This document shows, piece by piece, positions 6,739 to 17,723 of a stretch of 18,003 nt of DNA. Location of the stretch: positions 1 through 18,003 of the forward strand of contig JBBQTC010000073.1 in assembly GCA_038234785.1 (NCBI GenBank), read 5' to 3'. The position numbers and the translations under genes were made by a program. How positions within the stretch are numbered: the first letter of the stretch is position 1; each line of letters opens with the position of its first letter. Origin of the DNA: UBA668 sp038234785. GTDB lineage: Bacteria; Actinomycetota; Acidimicrobiia; Acidimicrobiales; Ilumatobacteraceae. The notes under the pieces were generated by a model. That model ran no database searches, was not told the origin of the DNA, and saw only the letters and a list, made by a program, of their open reading frames with translations.

Positions 6739-8403
6739 TCAGCGGCGGCGCAGCCAGGTCTCGCCGTAGCGCAGGCGCCGTTCGAGCTGGTCGTTGGTGG
6801 CCGCGCCGACCGAGGAGATCCCGGACAGCCGGTTGAGTTCGGCCTGGACCCGGGCGTGACTCCAGCCGGTGTTGTCGACGAGGCGCTTGGCGATCTCGGA
6901 GTTCTGCTGACGAAGCTCCTCCTTGCGCTCACCGATGCTCTTCGAGCCGGGAAGCATGTACCCGGCGTCGGTGGGCACCTCTGGGAGCTCGATGGCCAAC
7001 TCGTCGACCGTCGTGGCCGCCGGCTCCGGGACGTCGGGTTCGTCGTCGAACAGCGTCAGCCCATCCTCGGTGAACGCGTGGACCGTCATGCCCGTCGCCA
7101 CCGACGACAGCACGTTGAACAGCGAGAGCTGCTCGGGCAGCAGGTCGAGCTCGCGCAAGGCTTCGCGCTCGAGTTCTTCGGGGCTGAACTCGTCGTCGCG
7201 TTCGGTGGGCGGGGTCAGCACGTGCCGGCGGGCCTCGGCGATCTGGAACGCGTGCTGGCGCAGCCGCGGGTCGTCGGGGAGGAACACGTACGCCTTCTGG
7301 CTCGGCAACCCGGTGGTCCAGCGCACGAACCGTCCGACGGCCTGCCGGAAGAACAGCTCGGTGACCACCGTGCTGGCGTAGACGCCGACTCGTAGGCGGG
7401 GGATGTCGACACCCTCGCTGACCATCCGTACCGCCACGAGCCAGGGTCGGTTGCTGGTCGCGAATGCCGCGATCTTCTTGCTCGCCTCGGGGTCGTCGCT
7501 GACGACGACCTCGGCCTCGACGCGGTAGCGGTTGCGGATCAGGCGAGCGATGTCGCGGGCGTGCTCCTGGTCCGAGCAGATGGCCAGTGCTCCGGCGTCG
7601 GGCTGCGTCGCCCGGATCGCGAGCAGCCGCTCGTGCGCCTGGTCGATGACGGCCGGCAACCAGTCGCCCTGCAGGCTCAACGCGGCGCGGAGGCGGTGTG
7701 CCGATCCGGCTCGGTCGAGGTCGTCGTGAAAGTTTGCCGACAGGATGCTGCCGTCCGGGGCGCTCCACTCCATGAGACCGTCGAAGCGCGGGAAGTACAC
7801 GGGGCGCACGACGCCGCCGTCGCGGAGCGCGTCGGCGTAGCCGTAGGTGAAGTCGGGTTGGGCTTCACCGCCGACGCCGGTCTCCTCGTAACGGACGAAG
7901 GGGATGCTGGCGGTGTCGCTGCGGAACGGTGTGCCGCTCAGCGAGAGCCGGCGGTTGGCGAGCTCGAACGCGGTGCGCACTCCGTCGCCCCAGGCGCGTT
8001 CGTCGCCGGCGTGGTGGATCTCGTCGAGGATGACGAACGCGTCGTTGGCGAGGCCGCGCAGCTTCTTCGCCGTGTCGGCCGTGGCGACCTGTTGGAACGT
8101 CGTGACGATGCCGTGGACGTCCTTGGCGATGCCGTCGGTGGGTGACCAGTTCGGGTCGAGGTGCAGTCCCATGGCGTGGGCCGCACGCGCCCACTGCGTC
8201 TTGAGGTGTGTGGTCGGTGCCACCACGATGAGCCGTCGGCGCTCTGCGGCGAGCGCCCAGCGAGCACACGCGAGCGCAAAGGTGGTCTTGCCCGCGCCGG
8301 GGGTCGCGACCGCCAGGAAGTCCGACTTCTCGCTGGCGGCGAATTTGTCGAAGGCCTCGCGCTGCCAGGGTCGGAGTTGGACACGGTCGTTCATGGGAAC
8401 CAT
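6739..8403 (-). CDS. SF2 DEAD/DEAH-box helicase (SSL2/XPB-like motor)
   Basis: A 554-residue ATP-dependent nucleic-acid motor. The order is: Q-like LRPWQREA (10-17), Walker A ATPGAGKT (33-40), motif Ia VVAPTTHL, motif II DEIHH (127-131), motif III SGTPFR (156-161), and in the second lobe VSEGVDIP and the arginine finger QAVGRFVRW. Lobe 2 ends near residue 385. The remaining 170 residues contain an acidic, proline-rich linker and a charged C-terminal segment I cannot assign. No nuclease, methylase or target-recognition domain is visible, so although the motor resembles type III restriction helicases this is not a restriction enzyme on present evidence. It lies 49 bases downstream of the radical-SAM gene on the same strand. 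ATG 8394 is an alternative start; neither has a clear Shine-Dalgarno. Confidence 0.9.
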   Translation of the reverse strand: MVPMNDRVQLRPWQREAFDKFAASEKSDFLAVATPGAGKTTFALACARWALAAERRRLIVVAPTTHLKTQWARAAHAMGLHLDPNWSPTDGIAKDVHGIVTTFQQVATADTAKKLRGLANDAFVILDEIHHAGDERAWGDGVRTAFELANRRLSLSGTPFRSDTASIPFVRYEETGVGGEAQPDFTYGYADALRDGGVVRPVYFPRFDGLMEWSAPDGSILSANFHDDLDRAGSAHRLRAALSLQGDWLPAVIDQAHERLLAIRATQPDAGALAICSDQEHARDIARLIRNRYRVEAEVVVSDDPEASKKIAAFATSNRPWLVAVRMVSEGVDIPRLRVGVYASTVVTELFFRQAVGRFVRWTTGLPSQKAYVFLPDDPRLRQHAFQIAEARRHVLTPPTERDDEFSPEELEREALRELDLLPEQLSLFNVLSSVATGMTVHAFTEDGLTLFDDEPDVPEPAATTVDELAIELPEVPTDAGYMLPGSKSIGERKEELRQQNSEIAKRLVDNTGWSHARVQAELNRLSGISSVGAATNDQLERRLRYGETWLRRR

Positions 8404-8452
8404 GGAGTCTGGCCGCGCACAAGCGCACTTTCGCGAACCCGGTCGGATCCGT

Positions 8453-9187
8453 TCAGACGAGACAGATGTCGAACGCCGCGACCTGCAGGTTCGCGGCAGC
8501 GGCCGCGACCTGGTCGGGGGAGGGCTCGGCGAGTTCGGGGTCGTGGGGCCTCGATCCGTGGCGCCGGAAGCCGATCACCTTGACCCGCATCGCCGGGTCG
8601 ACGTCGGCCAACCACTCGCCCGTGCGGCGCAGGAGCCCAGGGTCGTCGTTGACGCCCGCGATCAGCAGCATGCGGACCTCGTACAGCAACCCCAGGTCCT
8701 GGAGTTGGCGAATGCTCGCCAGGACCGGCTCGTTCGACTGGCCGGTCATCGACCGATGGATCGTGTCGTCGAAGCACTTGAGATCGATCATCGTCCCGTC
8801 GGTGACCGGGGCGAGCCGGGTCCACGTCGTGGCATCCGTGGCGCCGTTCGAGTCGATGAAGCAGGTCAGGCGGTCCAGGTGCGGATCGGATCTGATGGTG
8901 CGGAACAGGTCGTGGACGAACTCCGGCTGCTGGGTCGCCTCGCCGCCCGACACCGTGACCCCACCCAGAAAGGGAGCGGACCGGCGGATCCGTGCAACGA
9001 CGTCGCCGACCGACGTGCGGAAGTGGGTCGTGGCGGCGTGCGGGATCGTCTGCGGGTTGTGGCACGCCACACAGTCGAAGTTGCAACCCTGGAGGAACAC
9101 CACGAACCGGTTGCCCGGGCCGTCGACATTGCTGAACGTGATCGTGTCGGCGACGAAGCCAGTGGTCTCAGCGGGGGTCGCGCTCAT
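8453..9187 (-). CDS. yjjW: YjjW-family glycyl radical enzyme activase (radical SAM)
   Basis: A 244-residue radical-SAM protein that should generate the glycyl radical on the adjacent YjjI protein. The cluster motif is GCNFDCVACHNPQ (C35-x3-C39-x2-C42), preceded by NVDGPGNRFVVFLQ as in activases. VTVSGGEAT is the SAM-binding GGE motif, and TCFIDSNG and MIDLKCFDD are conserved barrel blocks that closely resemble E. coli YjjW as I recall it. Odd feature: E. coli YjjW (about 287 residues) carries a cysteine-rich ferredoxin-like insert after the first motif, while here no Cys occurs between C42 and the GGE motif, so this is a minimal activase. Its start overlaps the end of yjjI by 20 bases. Generic annotation would be anaerobic ribonucleotide reductase activating protein. 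Confidence 0.92.
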   Translation of the reverse strand: MSATPAETTGFVADTITFSNVDGPGNRFVVFLQGCNFDCVACHNPQTIPHAATTHFRTSVGDVVARIRRSAPFLGGVTVSGGEATQQPEFVHDLFRTIRSDPHLDRLTCFIDSNGATDATTWTRLAPVTDGTMIDLKCFDDTIHRSMTGQSNEPVLASIRQLQDLGLLYEVRMLLIAGVNDDPGLLRRTGEWLADVDPAMRVKVIGFRRHGSRPHDPELAEPSPDQVAAAAANLQVAAFDICLV

Positions 9188-10709
9188 GGCACCCGATGCG
9201 CTTCACCGCTCGCTGTGTGAGGTGGTAGGAGTTCTCCGAGCCGGCGGCGAGGTGGTCGCTGGAGTGGCGGGCGCTGCCGTGGTCGGCGATGGCGGCGAGG
9301 TCACTCTTGCGGACGAGGTATCCCGTGATGCGCACGAACTCGTTGGAATCGAGGTTGAACGTGAAGTCGCGCATCCCCTCGGCGAATGCGCCGCGGATGA
9401 TGTCCACGACCGCCTGCGGGTTGCGGACCGCGGTCTCGTCCATGTGGAAGATGTCGCTGATCCCGGCGGCGAAGAGGTGGTGGTGAGGCGCACAGGTGGT
9501 GATGTGCTGGAGCAGGTCGGGCTCGTCACCGACCGGGATCCGGGTGCCGGCGGTGACGTCGTTGTCGAGCTCGATGCCACTCTGGCTGTGCAGGTAGCAG
9601 CGGCCTCGTCCGCCCTCGCAGTACGGCATCGGCCGCTCGGCGACGAGCCGGGCGACCTGCTCGACCACTCGTATCGACAATGCGTCGGCGGCGGGGTCGT
9701 GGCCGTAGCGGCCTTCGAACCCGTCGTGGGTCATCAGCAGGTTCACGCACTCGGCCAGCCCGAAGATGCCGAACATCGCCGAGAAGCGGTCGATCTCGAT
9801 GAGGCCTTCCTTCGCCAACCAGTGCGACTCGAAGAACTTCTGTTCCTCGACCAGTGAGCGGATCCGCGCCTCGGCGAGTTCGGACGTCAGCTCGACGAAG
9901 TGGGGGAGCGTGGCGGTCAGGAACTCGTCGGCCGTGCCGCTGTGGCGCAGGGCCGCTTCCTTCAGGTTGAGGCGCACGAGCGTGTGCGCGCCGCCACCGA
10001 TCTTGAGCGAGTTGTAGCAACTGACCGCGGCGTAGCGCTCGCCGTGATCGGCGACCATCATCGGATGGTTGACGAAGTGCGGCTTGCCCGTTTCGAACAC
10101 GGTGCGGACACCGTCCTCCACCAGGCTGTCGGGGGTCATCACCGCATCGACCTTGAGCGTGATGTTGGGGACCGCCTGGCGCAGCGACCGCTCCACGCGA
10201 AAGGCCGAGCGGACGATGCGGTTGTCCCGCGGGCCGAGATCGAGGTGCACGAATGCGTCGGGCAGCATCCGGTCGATCCCGATCCAGAATCGGCGCAGCG
10301 CGGCGTCGAGGTCGTCATCGCTGATCGAATCGTCGACGAACGGGGCGAGCACGGTGTCGAGGTCGCCGAGATAGACGGGGTAGGTGGTGACGCTGGGAAC
10401 GTTGGCGTACATCACCTGGAGGAAGGCCAGGGCGTCGGCGAGGTTGGTGGGGGGCGGCATCTCGAGGTAGGCGAGGCCCTGCCGGAGCGCCTTCTCGTAG
10501 TCGGGAAGGATGTAGCGGGCGGTGAAGGGCGCGTGCCCCTCGAACATGTCGCAGATGATCCGCTTGTCGAGCGCTTCGCGGCAGTCCGGTGACAGCTCCG
10601 GATAGGGCAGCACCTCTGTGGCCAGGGCGGCGAGTCGTCGCAGTTTCTGGTCGTAGCCGAGCGTCACGTCCTGCACCAGTTCGCGAGCGCGTGCTTGAAG
10701 TTCATGCAT
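9168..10709 (-). CDS. yjjI: YjjI-family glycyl radical enzyme
   Basis: A glycyl radical enzyme of the YjjI group (DUF3029). The 513-residue length agrees with E. coli YjjI (about 516). Diagnostic blocks are ICDMFEGHAPFTARYILPDY, PSVTTYPVYLGDLD, VSCYNSLKIGGGAHTLVRLN and MFGIFGLAECVNLL. The Cys of SCYN (C231) is the probable thiyl site. The glycyl radical site is G463 in VRITGYLVRKSDL, matching VRVTGY of the E. coli protein. The physiological reaction is unknown to me. The radical form is destroyed by oxygen, so activity implies anoxic or microoxic periods. The GTG at 10715 would add two residues; ATG 10709 has GGGG eight bases upstream. The gene is divergent from the small HTH gene and translationally coupled to its activase. 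Confidence 0.94.
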   Translation of the reverse strand: MHELQARARELVQDVTLGYDQKLRRLAALATEVLPYPELSPDCREALDKRIICDMFEGHAPFTARYILPDYEKALRQGLAYLEMPPPTNLADALAFLQVMYANVPSVTTYPVYLGDLDTVLAPFVDDSISDDDLDAALRRFWIGIDRMLPDAFVHLDLGPRDNRIVRSAFRVERSLRQAVPNITLKVDAVMTPDSLVEDGVRTVFETGKPHFVNHPMMVADHGERYAAVSCYNSLKIGGGAHTLVRLNLKEAALRHSGTADEFLTATLPHFVELTSELAEARIRSLVEEQKFFESHWLAKEGLIEIDRFSAMFGIFGLAECVNLLMTHDGFEGRYGHDPAADALSIRVVEQVARLVAERPMPYCEGGRGRCYLHSQSGIELDNDVTAGTRIPVGDEPDLLQHITTCAPHHHLFAAGISDIFHMDETAVRNPQAVVDIIRGAFAEGMRDFTFNLDSNEFVRITGYLVRKSDLAAIADHGSARHSSDHLAAGSENSYHLTQRAVKRIGCHERDPR

Positions 10710-10741
10710 CTCCACGACCCCAGTGTGCGCCCGTCACCCGA

Positions 10742-10753
10742 CCCTGGTCAGGG
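10742..10753. promoter_or_regulatory. Short inverted repeat between yjjI and the HTH gene
   Basis: CCCTGGTCAGGG: five-base arms CCCTG/CAGGG around GT, in the 114-base divergent intergenic region, about 30 bases before the yjjI start and 25 bases before the -10 of the HTH gene. The position suits an operator shared by both genes, but the arms are short and this is a suggestion only. Confidence 0.25.
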
Positions 10754-10777
10754 CCGAAATGCCCCTGTCCGGGCCGG

Positions 10778-10783
10778 TAGCGT
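10778..10783 (+). promoter_or_regulatory. Putative -10 element of the small HTH gene
   Basis: TAGCGT preceded by GG, the same hexamer as at hemE. It lies 40 bases before the ATG at 10824, so the transcript would have a leader of about 34 bases that contains GGAG six bases before the start codon. This is one of the few clearly leadered, Shine-Dalgarno-type starts in the window. Confidence 0.45.
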
Positions 10784-10823
10784 GCCCCTCGACTTCCCCG
10801 GTCGACGACGACTGGAGAACGGC

Positions 10824-11168
10824 ATGTACGACCTGCGACAACTGGTTCGTGACGCGGGCAGCGCGAACCCCCGCATTGCCCTCGCTGCAGTGCGGGTGCT
10901 CGAGGACGAGGTGGAGTGGCTGCTGGTGCGGGCCGTCCGACTCGCCCGGACGGAAGGCTACGACTGGGGTCGCATCGGCAGACTGCTCGGGCGCCGTCGC
11001 CAGACCGTACGGGAGCGGTTCGGACGGCTTGCGCCGGGGATGAGTCCGCTCCCGCCGCACCTCCGCGAGCGGAGCGATCTCGAGCGGGCGTCGGCCGAGC
11101 TGCGGGAACGTCTGGCCGATCAGCGCCGCCGCCGCGAGTTCGAATCGGACGACCCCGTCGCGTGGTGA
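10824..11168 (+). CDS. Small helix-turn-helix protein, possible regulator
   Basis: A 114-residue, strongly charged protein without a named family that I can assign. A long N-terminal helix (LAAVRVLEDEVEWLLVRAVRLART) leads into a compact helix-turn-helix, WGRIGRLLGRRRQTVRERFGRL (about residues 48-69), of the kind seen in sigma-factor region 4 and in many small actinobacterial DNA-binding proteins. The C-terminal third (80-114) is a basic/acidic helix that may form a coiled coil for dimerisation. The start at 10824 is supported by GGAG at 10814-10817. The open frame extends further upstream but lacks family-like sequence and a ribosome site. It is divergent from yjjI across a short shared region, so it is a reasonable candidate regulator of yjjI-yjjW; that is inference from position only. 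Confidence 0.82.
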   Translation: MYDLRQLVRDAGSANPRIALAAVRVLEDEVEWLLVRAVRLARTEGYDWGRIGRLLGRRRQTVRERFGRLAPGMSPLPPHLRERSDLERASAELRERLADQRRRREFESDDPVAW

Positions 11169-11209
11169 CGCATCGCCGAAGGACCCGTCGCCGTTGCTGA
11201 AGACGTCAT

Positions 11210-11249
11210 CGACAGGTTTCCCTGCGCGGACAAGCAGGGAAACCTGTCG
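11210..11249. terminator. Perfect 16-bp hairpin, probable terminator of the HTH gene
   Basis: The arms are CGACAGGTTTCCCTGC (11210-11225) and its exact complement (11234-11249), with an eight-base loop GCGGACAA. It starts 41 bases after the HTH stop codon. There is no T run on either side, so it would be a non-canonical intrinsic terminator, a form often proposed for high-GC actinobacteria. It could instead be one unit of a dispersed palindromic repeat, since a 33-bp repeat begins only six bases after it. Confidence 0.5.
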
Positions 11250-11255
11250 CTGCCC

Positions 11256-11288
11256 GGGCCGTCGGCGTCCGTTGGCGCCACCGATCGC
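11256..11288. repeat. 33-bp direct repeat, copy 1
   Basis: It begins GGGCCGTCGGCGTCC and ends CACCGATCGC, and is identical over 33 bases to 11443-11475. Its centre is the 8-bp palindrome TGGCGCCA (11273-11280). The flanking bases differ from those of copy 2 on both sides. Confidence 0.9.
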
Positions 11289-11348
11289 GACAGCGCCCCT
11301 CGGGCTGCCTGATGTTGCTCAGTCGCCAGGTGTGAGCTCGGTGGCTGA

Positions 11349-11363
11349 GACGCTGTCAGCGTC
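11349..11363. repeat. Short perfect palindrome between the direct repeats
   Basis: GACGCTGTCAGCGTC: seven-base arms around a single T, midway between the two 33-bp repeats. It could be a protein-binding site or the centre of a small element. Confidence 0.55.
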
Positions 11364-11442
11364 GCGCGTGGGGTCGAGTTCTGCCAGTGAGGTGCCGTTG
11401 GGGAAGATCCCGACCACGTTGGCCGACCGGCAGACTCATCGA

Positions 11443-11475
11443 GGGCCGTCGGCGTCCGTTGGCGCCACCGATCGC
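11443..11475. repeat. 33-bp direct repeat, copy 2
   Basis: Perfect second copy of 11256-11288, 154 bases after the end of the first. It ends 41 bases before the lhr -10 element, so it could act as an upstream control site for lhr as well as being a remnant of duplication. Confidence 0.9.
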
Positions 11476-11516
11476 CGTGCACATCCGTAGCGGGCATGAC
11501 TGTGGCACCCCTGACG

Positions 11517-11522
11517 TAGCCT
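11517..11522 (+). promoter_or_regulatory. Putative -10 element of lhr
   Basis: TAGCCT preceded by CCTGACG, followed by six bases and the ATG at 11529. No Shine-Dalgarno sequence is present in those six bases. The layout implies a leaderless lhr messenger. The same CCTGACG lead-in occurs before the -10 of the kinase gene at 16048. Confidence 0.5.
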
Positions 11523-11528
11523 TCCTGC

Positions 11529-16031
<4,503 letters not shown>

Positions 16032-16034
16032 CGG

Positions 16035-16040
16035 TACGGT
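16035..16040 (+). promoter_or_regulatory. Putative -10 element of the APH-type kinase gene
   Basis: TACGGT directly after the lhr stop codon, followed by exactly seven bases and the ATG at 16048. The seven-base gap contains GAGGG, which touches the ATG too closely to be a good ribosome site. A leaderless transcript is likely even though the gene sits only 16 bases behind lhr. Confidence 0.45.
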
Positions 16041-16047
16041 GCGAGGG

Positions 16048-17082
16048 ATGTCGTCCAAAGGCTCGTCTTCGCAACCGTTCGAGCAACTCAGCGAGCGGGG
16101 CCAGGTGATGCGACTGCGCCGAACGGCGTTGGACGTGCTCGGCCAGTATCCGGTCGAGGTGCGATCGCTGCGGCTGCTCGACCACGGGTACAACACGACC
16201 TTCCGGGTCGACGCCGTCGACGGAAGGCGGTTCGCGCTGCGGCTCAACACGAACGCTCGCAAGTCGGTCGCCAACCTGCACGCGGAGATGGCATGGTTGG
16301 CCGCACTGGCGGCCGACACCGACGTTCGCGTCCCCGTGCCCCAGGCGACGCGCGACGGTCGGTTGCACACCGAGATCCTCAGCCCCGACCTGGGCAAGAT
16401 GCTCACGGTGGCGATGTTCGGATGGCTCGACGGGCCGGATCTCGCCGGTCGAGCGACACCGTCCCACCTCCACGAGGTCGGACGGGCGGCAGCGCTCCTC
16501 CACCAGCACGCGGAACGCTGGTCGCTGCCCTCCGATGCGGCGCTGATGTCGTTCGCGGACGTGTTGCCCGACACTCCCAACCACCTCGTCGAGCCGCACC
16601 CTGAGCTCACGCCGGATCGGGTCGCGGTGGTGTCGGCTGCGTTCGAGCGGGTGGACCGTCACCTCGCCGACCTGTTCGCCGACACTCGTCCGCACGTGAT
16701 CCACGCGGATCTGCACCTCGGCAACCTGAAGTGGTACCGCGGCAGGCTCAGTGTGTTCGACTTCGACGACTGCGGCATCGGTGTGGCGGTGCAGGACCTC
16801 GCTATGTCCGCGTTCTACCTCCGGCCGCGAATGGAGCTCGAGGAGGCGATGCACGACGGCTACCGATCCGTGCGGCCGCTTCCGGGCGCCACCCACGACC
16901 AGTACGAGGCCGTCGTCGCCAGTCGCGACCTGGTGCTGCTCAACGACCTGCTCGTCACCCCGACGGCCGAGTTGCGGGATCTGTTGCCCCGCTACGCCGA
17001 GAACTCGCACCGCAAGCTGCGCCACTACCTCGACACCGGCACCTTCCGCCACGACCTCCCCGGGGTCGTGCCGATCTGGTGA
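16048..17082 (+). CDS. Aminoglycoside phosphotransferase (APH)-fold small-molecule kinase
   Basis: A 344-residue kinase-like protein of the APH/choline kinase/homoserine kinase II superfamily. The catalytic loop is HADLHLGN (H219-N226, catalytic D221 and metal-binding N226) and the metal motif is FDFDD (237-241). The N-lobe has a recognisable nucleotide loop (LDHGYNTTFRVDA) and a FALRLN strand. The fold is clear but the substrate is not. Its overall look (insert before the catalytic loop, long helical tail) resembles SrkA/YihE-type stress kinases and homoserine kinase-like proteins more than dedicated resistance enzymes, and I would not call it an antibiotic resistance gene. It has its own -10 signal behind lhr and converges on the TetR gene with only four bases between the stops. 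Confidence 0.88.
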   Translation: MSSKGSSSQPFEQLSERGQVMRLRRTALDVLGQYPVEVRSLRLLDHGYNTTFRVDAVDGRRFALRLNTNARKSVANLHAEMAWLAALAADTDVRVPVPQATRDGRLHTEILSPDLGKMLTVAMFGWLDGPDLAGRATPSHLHEVGRAAALLHQHAERWSLPSDAALMSFADVLPDTPNHLVEPHPELTPDRVAVVSAAFERVDRHLADLFADTRPHVIHADLHLGNLKWYRGRLSVFDFDDCGIGVAVQDLAMSAFYLRPRMELEEAMHDGYRSVRPLPGATHDQYEAVVASRDLVLLNDLLVTPTAELRDLLPRYAENSHRKLRHYLDTGTFRHDLPGVVPIW

Positions 17083-17086
17083 GCGG

Positions 17087-17674
17087 TCAGCCGTTGCGGT
17101 GCACGGCGCGCAGACCCGCCCAGGCGAGATCGGCGATCTGCTGCCCCAGCACCTCGGGGTCGAAGGTCTCGCCGCGTTCTACGAGGTGGCGACTGACGCC
17201 TTCGGCGAGGCCGACGAGTCCCTGGGCCAGCACCCGCTGGTGCTCTGTCTCGATGTCGGCGGCGATCAACGGCGCGATCGCGTGTGCAGTCTCGGCGGTG
17301 ATGCGGCGGATCGCCCGGGTGGACTCCTCGTCGCGGTTGGCTCGTGACCCGAACAGCAGCAGGAACGCGTCGTGGTCGTCGGCGACCCAGCGGAAGTACG
17401 CCTTGAACCCCATCTCCGTCTGTTCCTTGCCCGAGGCGGCGCTCGCGACCGCCTTGGTGACGGCAGTTCGCAACCGGTTGCCGGCCTCGTCGAGCAACGC
17501 CAGGTACAGGTCCTGCTTGCTGTCGAAGTGCTGGTAGAGCACTGGTTTGGTGACGCCCGCGGCATCGGCCACATCGTTCATCGAGGTCGAGTGGAAGCCC
17601 CGATGGGCGAACACCTGCACGGACACATCGAGGATCTGCTCACGGCGGGCAGGGGCGGGCAGTCGCATGCTCAT
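17087..17674 (-). CDS. TetR-family transcriptional regulator, FasR-like
   Basis: A 195-residue TetR repressor. The N-terminal helix-turn-helix is textbook: RREQILDVSVQVFAHRGFHS, then MNDVADAAGVTKPVLYQHF with the YxHF signature and SKQDLYLALL. The ligand domain (about 70-195) is helical. The N-terminus resembles mycobacterial FasR, which controls fatty acid synthesis genes, but the ligand domain does not let me assign a target. Two in-frame starts exist, 17674 and 17668; I chose the first because the palindromic operator and the -10 element are better placed for it. GTTAC-N6-GTAAC covers the likely promoter, so negative autoregulation is expected. The small membrane protein gene lies upstream on the same strand. 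Confidence 0.92.
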   Translation of the reverse strand: MSMRLPAPARREQILDVSVQVFAHRGFHSTSMNDVADAAGVTKPVLYQHFDSKQDLYLALLDEAGNRLRTAVTKAVASAASGKEQTEMGFKAYFRWVADDHDAFLLLFGSRANRDEESTRAIRRITAETAHAIAPLIAADIETEHQRVLAQGLVGLAEGVSRHLVERGETFDPEVLGQQIADLAWAGLRAVHRNG

Positions 17675-17678
17675 AGGA

Positions 17679-17694
17679 GTTACTGGATGGTAAC
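17679..17694. promoter_or_regulatory. Palindromic TetR-type operator over the TetR gene promoter
   Basis: GTTACTGGATGGTAAC: perfect five-base arms around six bases, typical in size and symmetry for TetR-family operators. It overlaps TACCAT (minus strand, 17687-17692), the only TANNNT hexamer near the start, which would place transcription start about five bases before the ATG at 17674. Confidence 0.6.
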
Positions 17695-17723
17695 AAGCCG
17701 GAGGCGTCGGCGAAACTCGCCGC

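Larger units (their letters stand above)
11169..11528. other. 360-base non-coding interval rich in repeats
   Basis: This gap between the HTH gene and lhr is the only stretch over 300 bases without a gene. Open frames cross it on both strands but show no start signals or recognisable protein. It holds a perfect 16-bp hairpin (11210-11249), two identical 33-bp direct repeats (11256-11288 and 11443-11475), a 7-bp palindrome between them (11349-11363) and the lhr promoter at its right end. The copies are offset by 187 bases, not a multiple of three, which fits non-coding DNA. I see no tRNA cloverleaf, transposase or CRISPR array. Confidence 0.75.

Noticed and set aside
6739..10709. Defence island made of the SF2 helicase and neighbours
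   Set aside because: No nuclease, methylase, toxin or sensor domain nearby; the upstream genes are clearly a glycyl radical enzyme and its activase.
11256..11475. Possible CRISPR array from the two identical 33-bp repeats
   Set aside because: Only two copies, the interval of 154 bases is far too long for a spacer, and no cas genes are present.
11194..11490. Possible small protein gene in the gap before lhr
   Set aside because: The frame crosses a perfect hairpin and two direct repeats offset by a non-multiple of three; no ribosome site and no recognisable protein features.
16048..17082. Antibiotic resistance by an aminoglycoside phosphotransferase
   Set aside because: Only the general kinase fold is seen; the sequence looks closer to metabolic or stress kinases and nothing indicates aminoglycoside binding.
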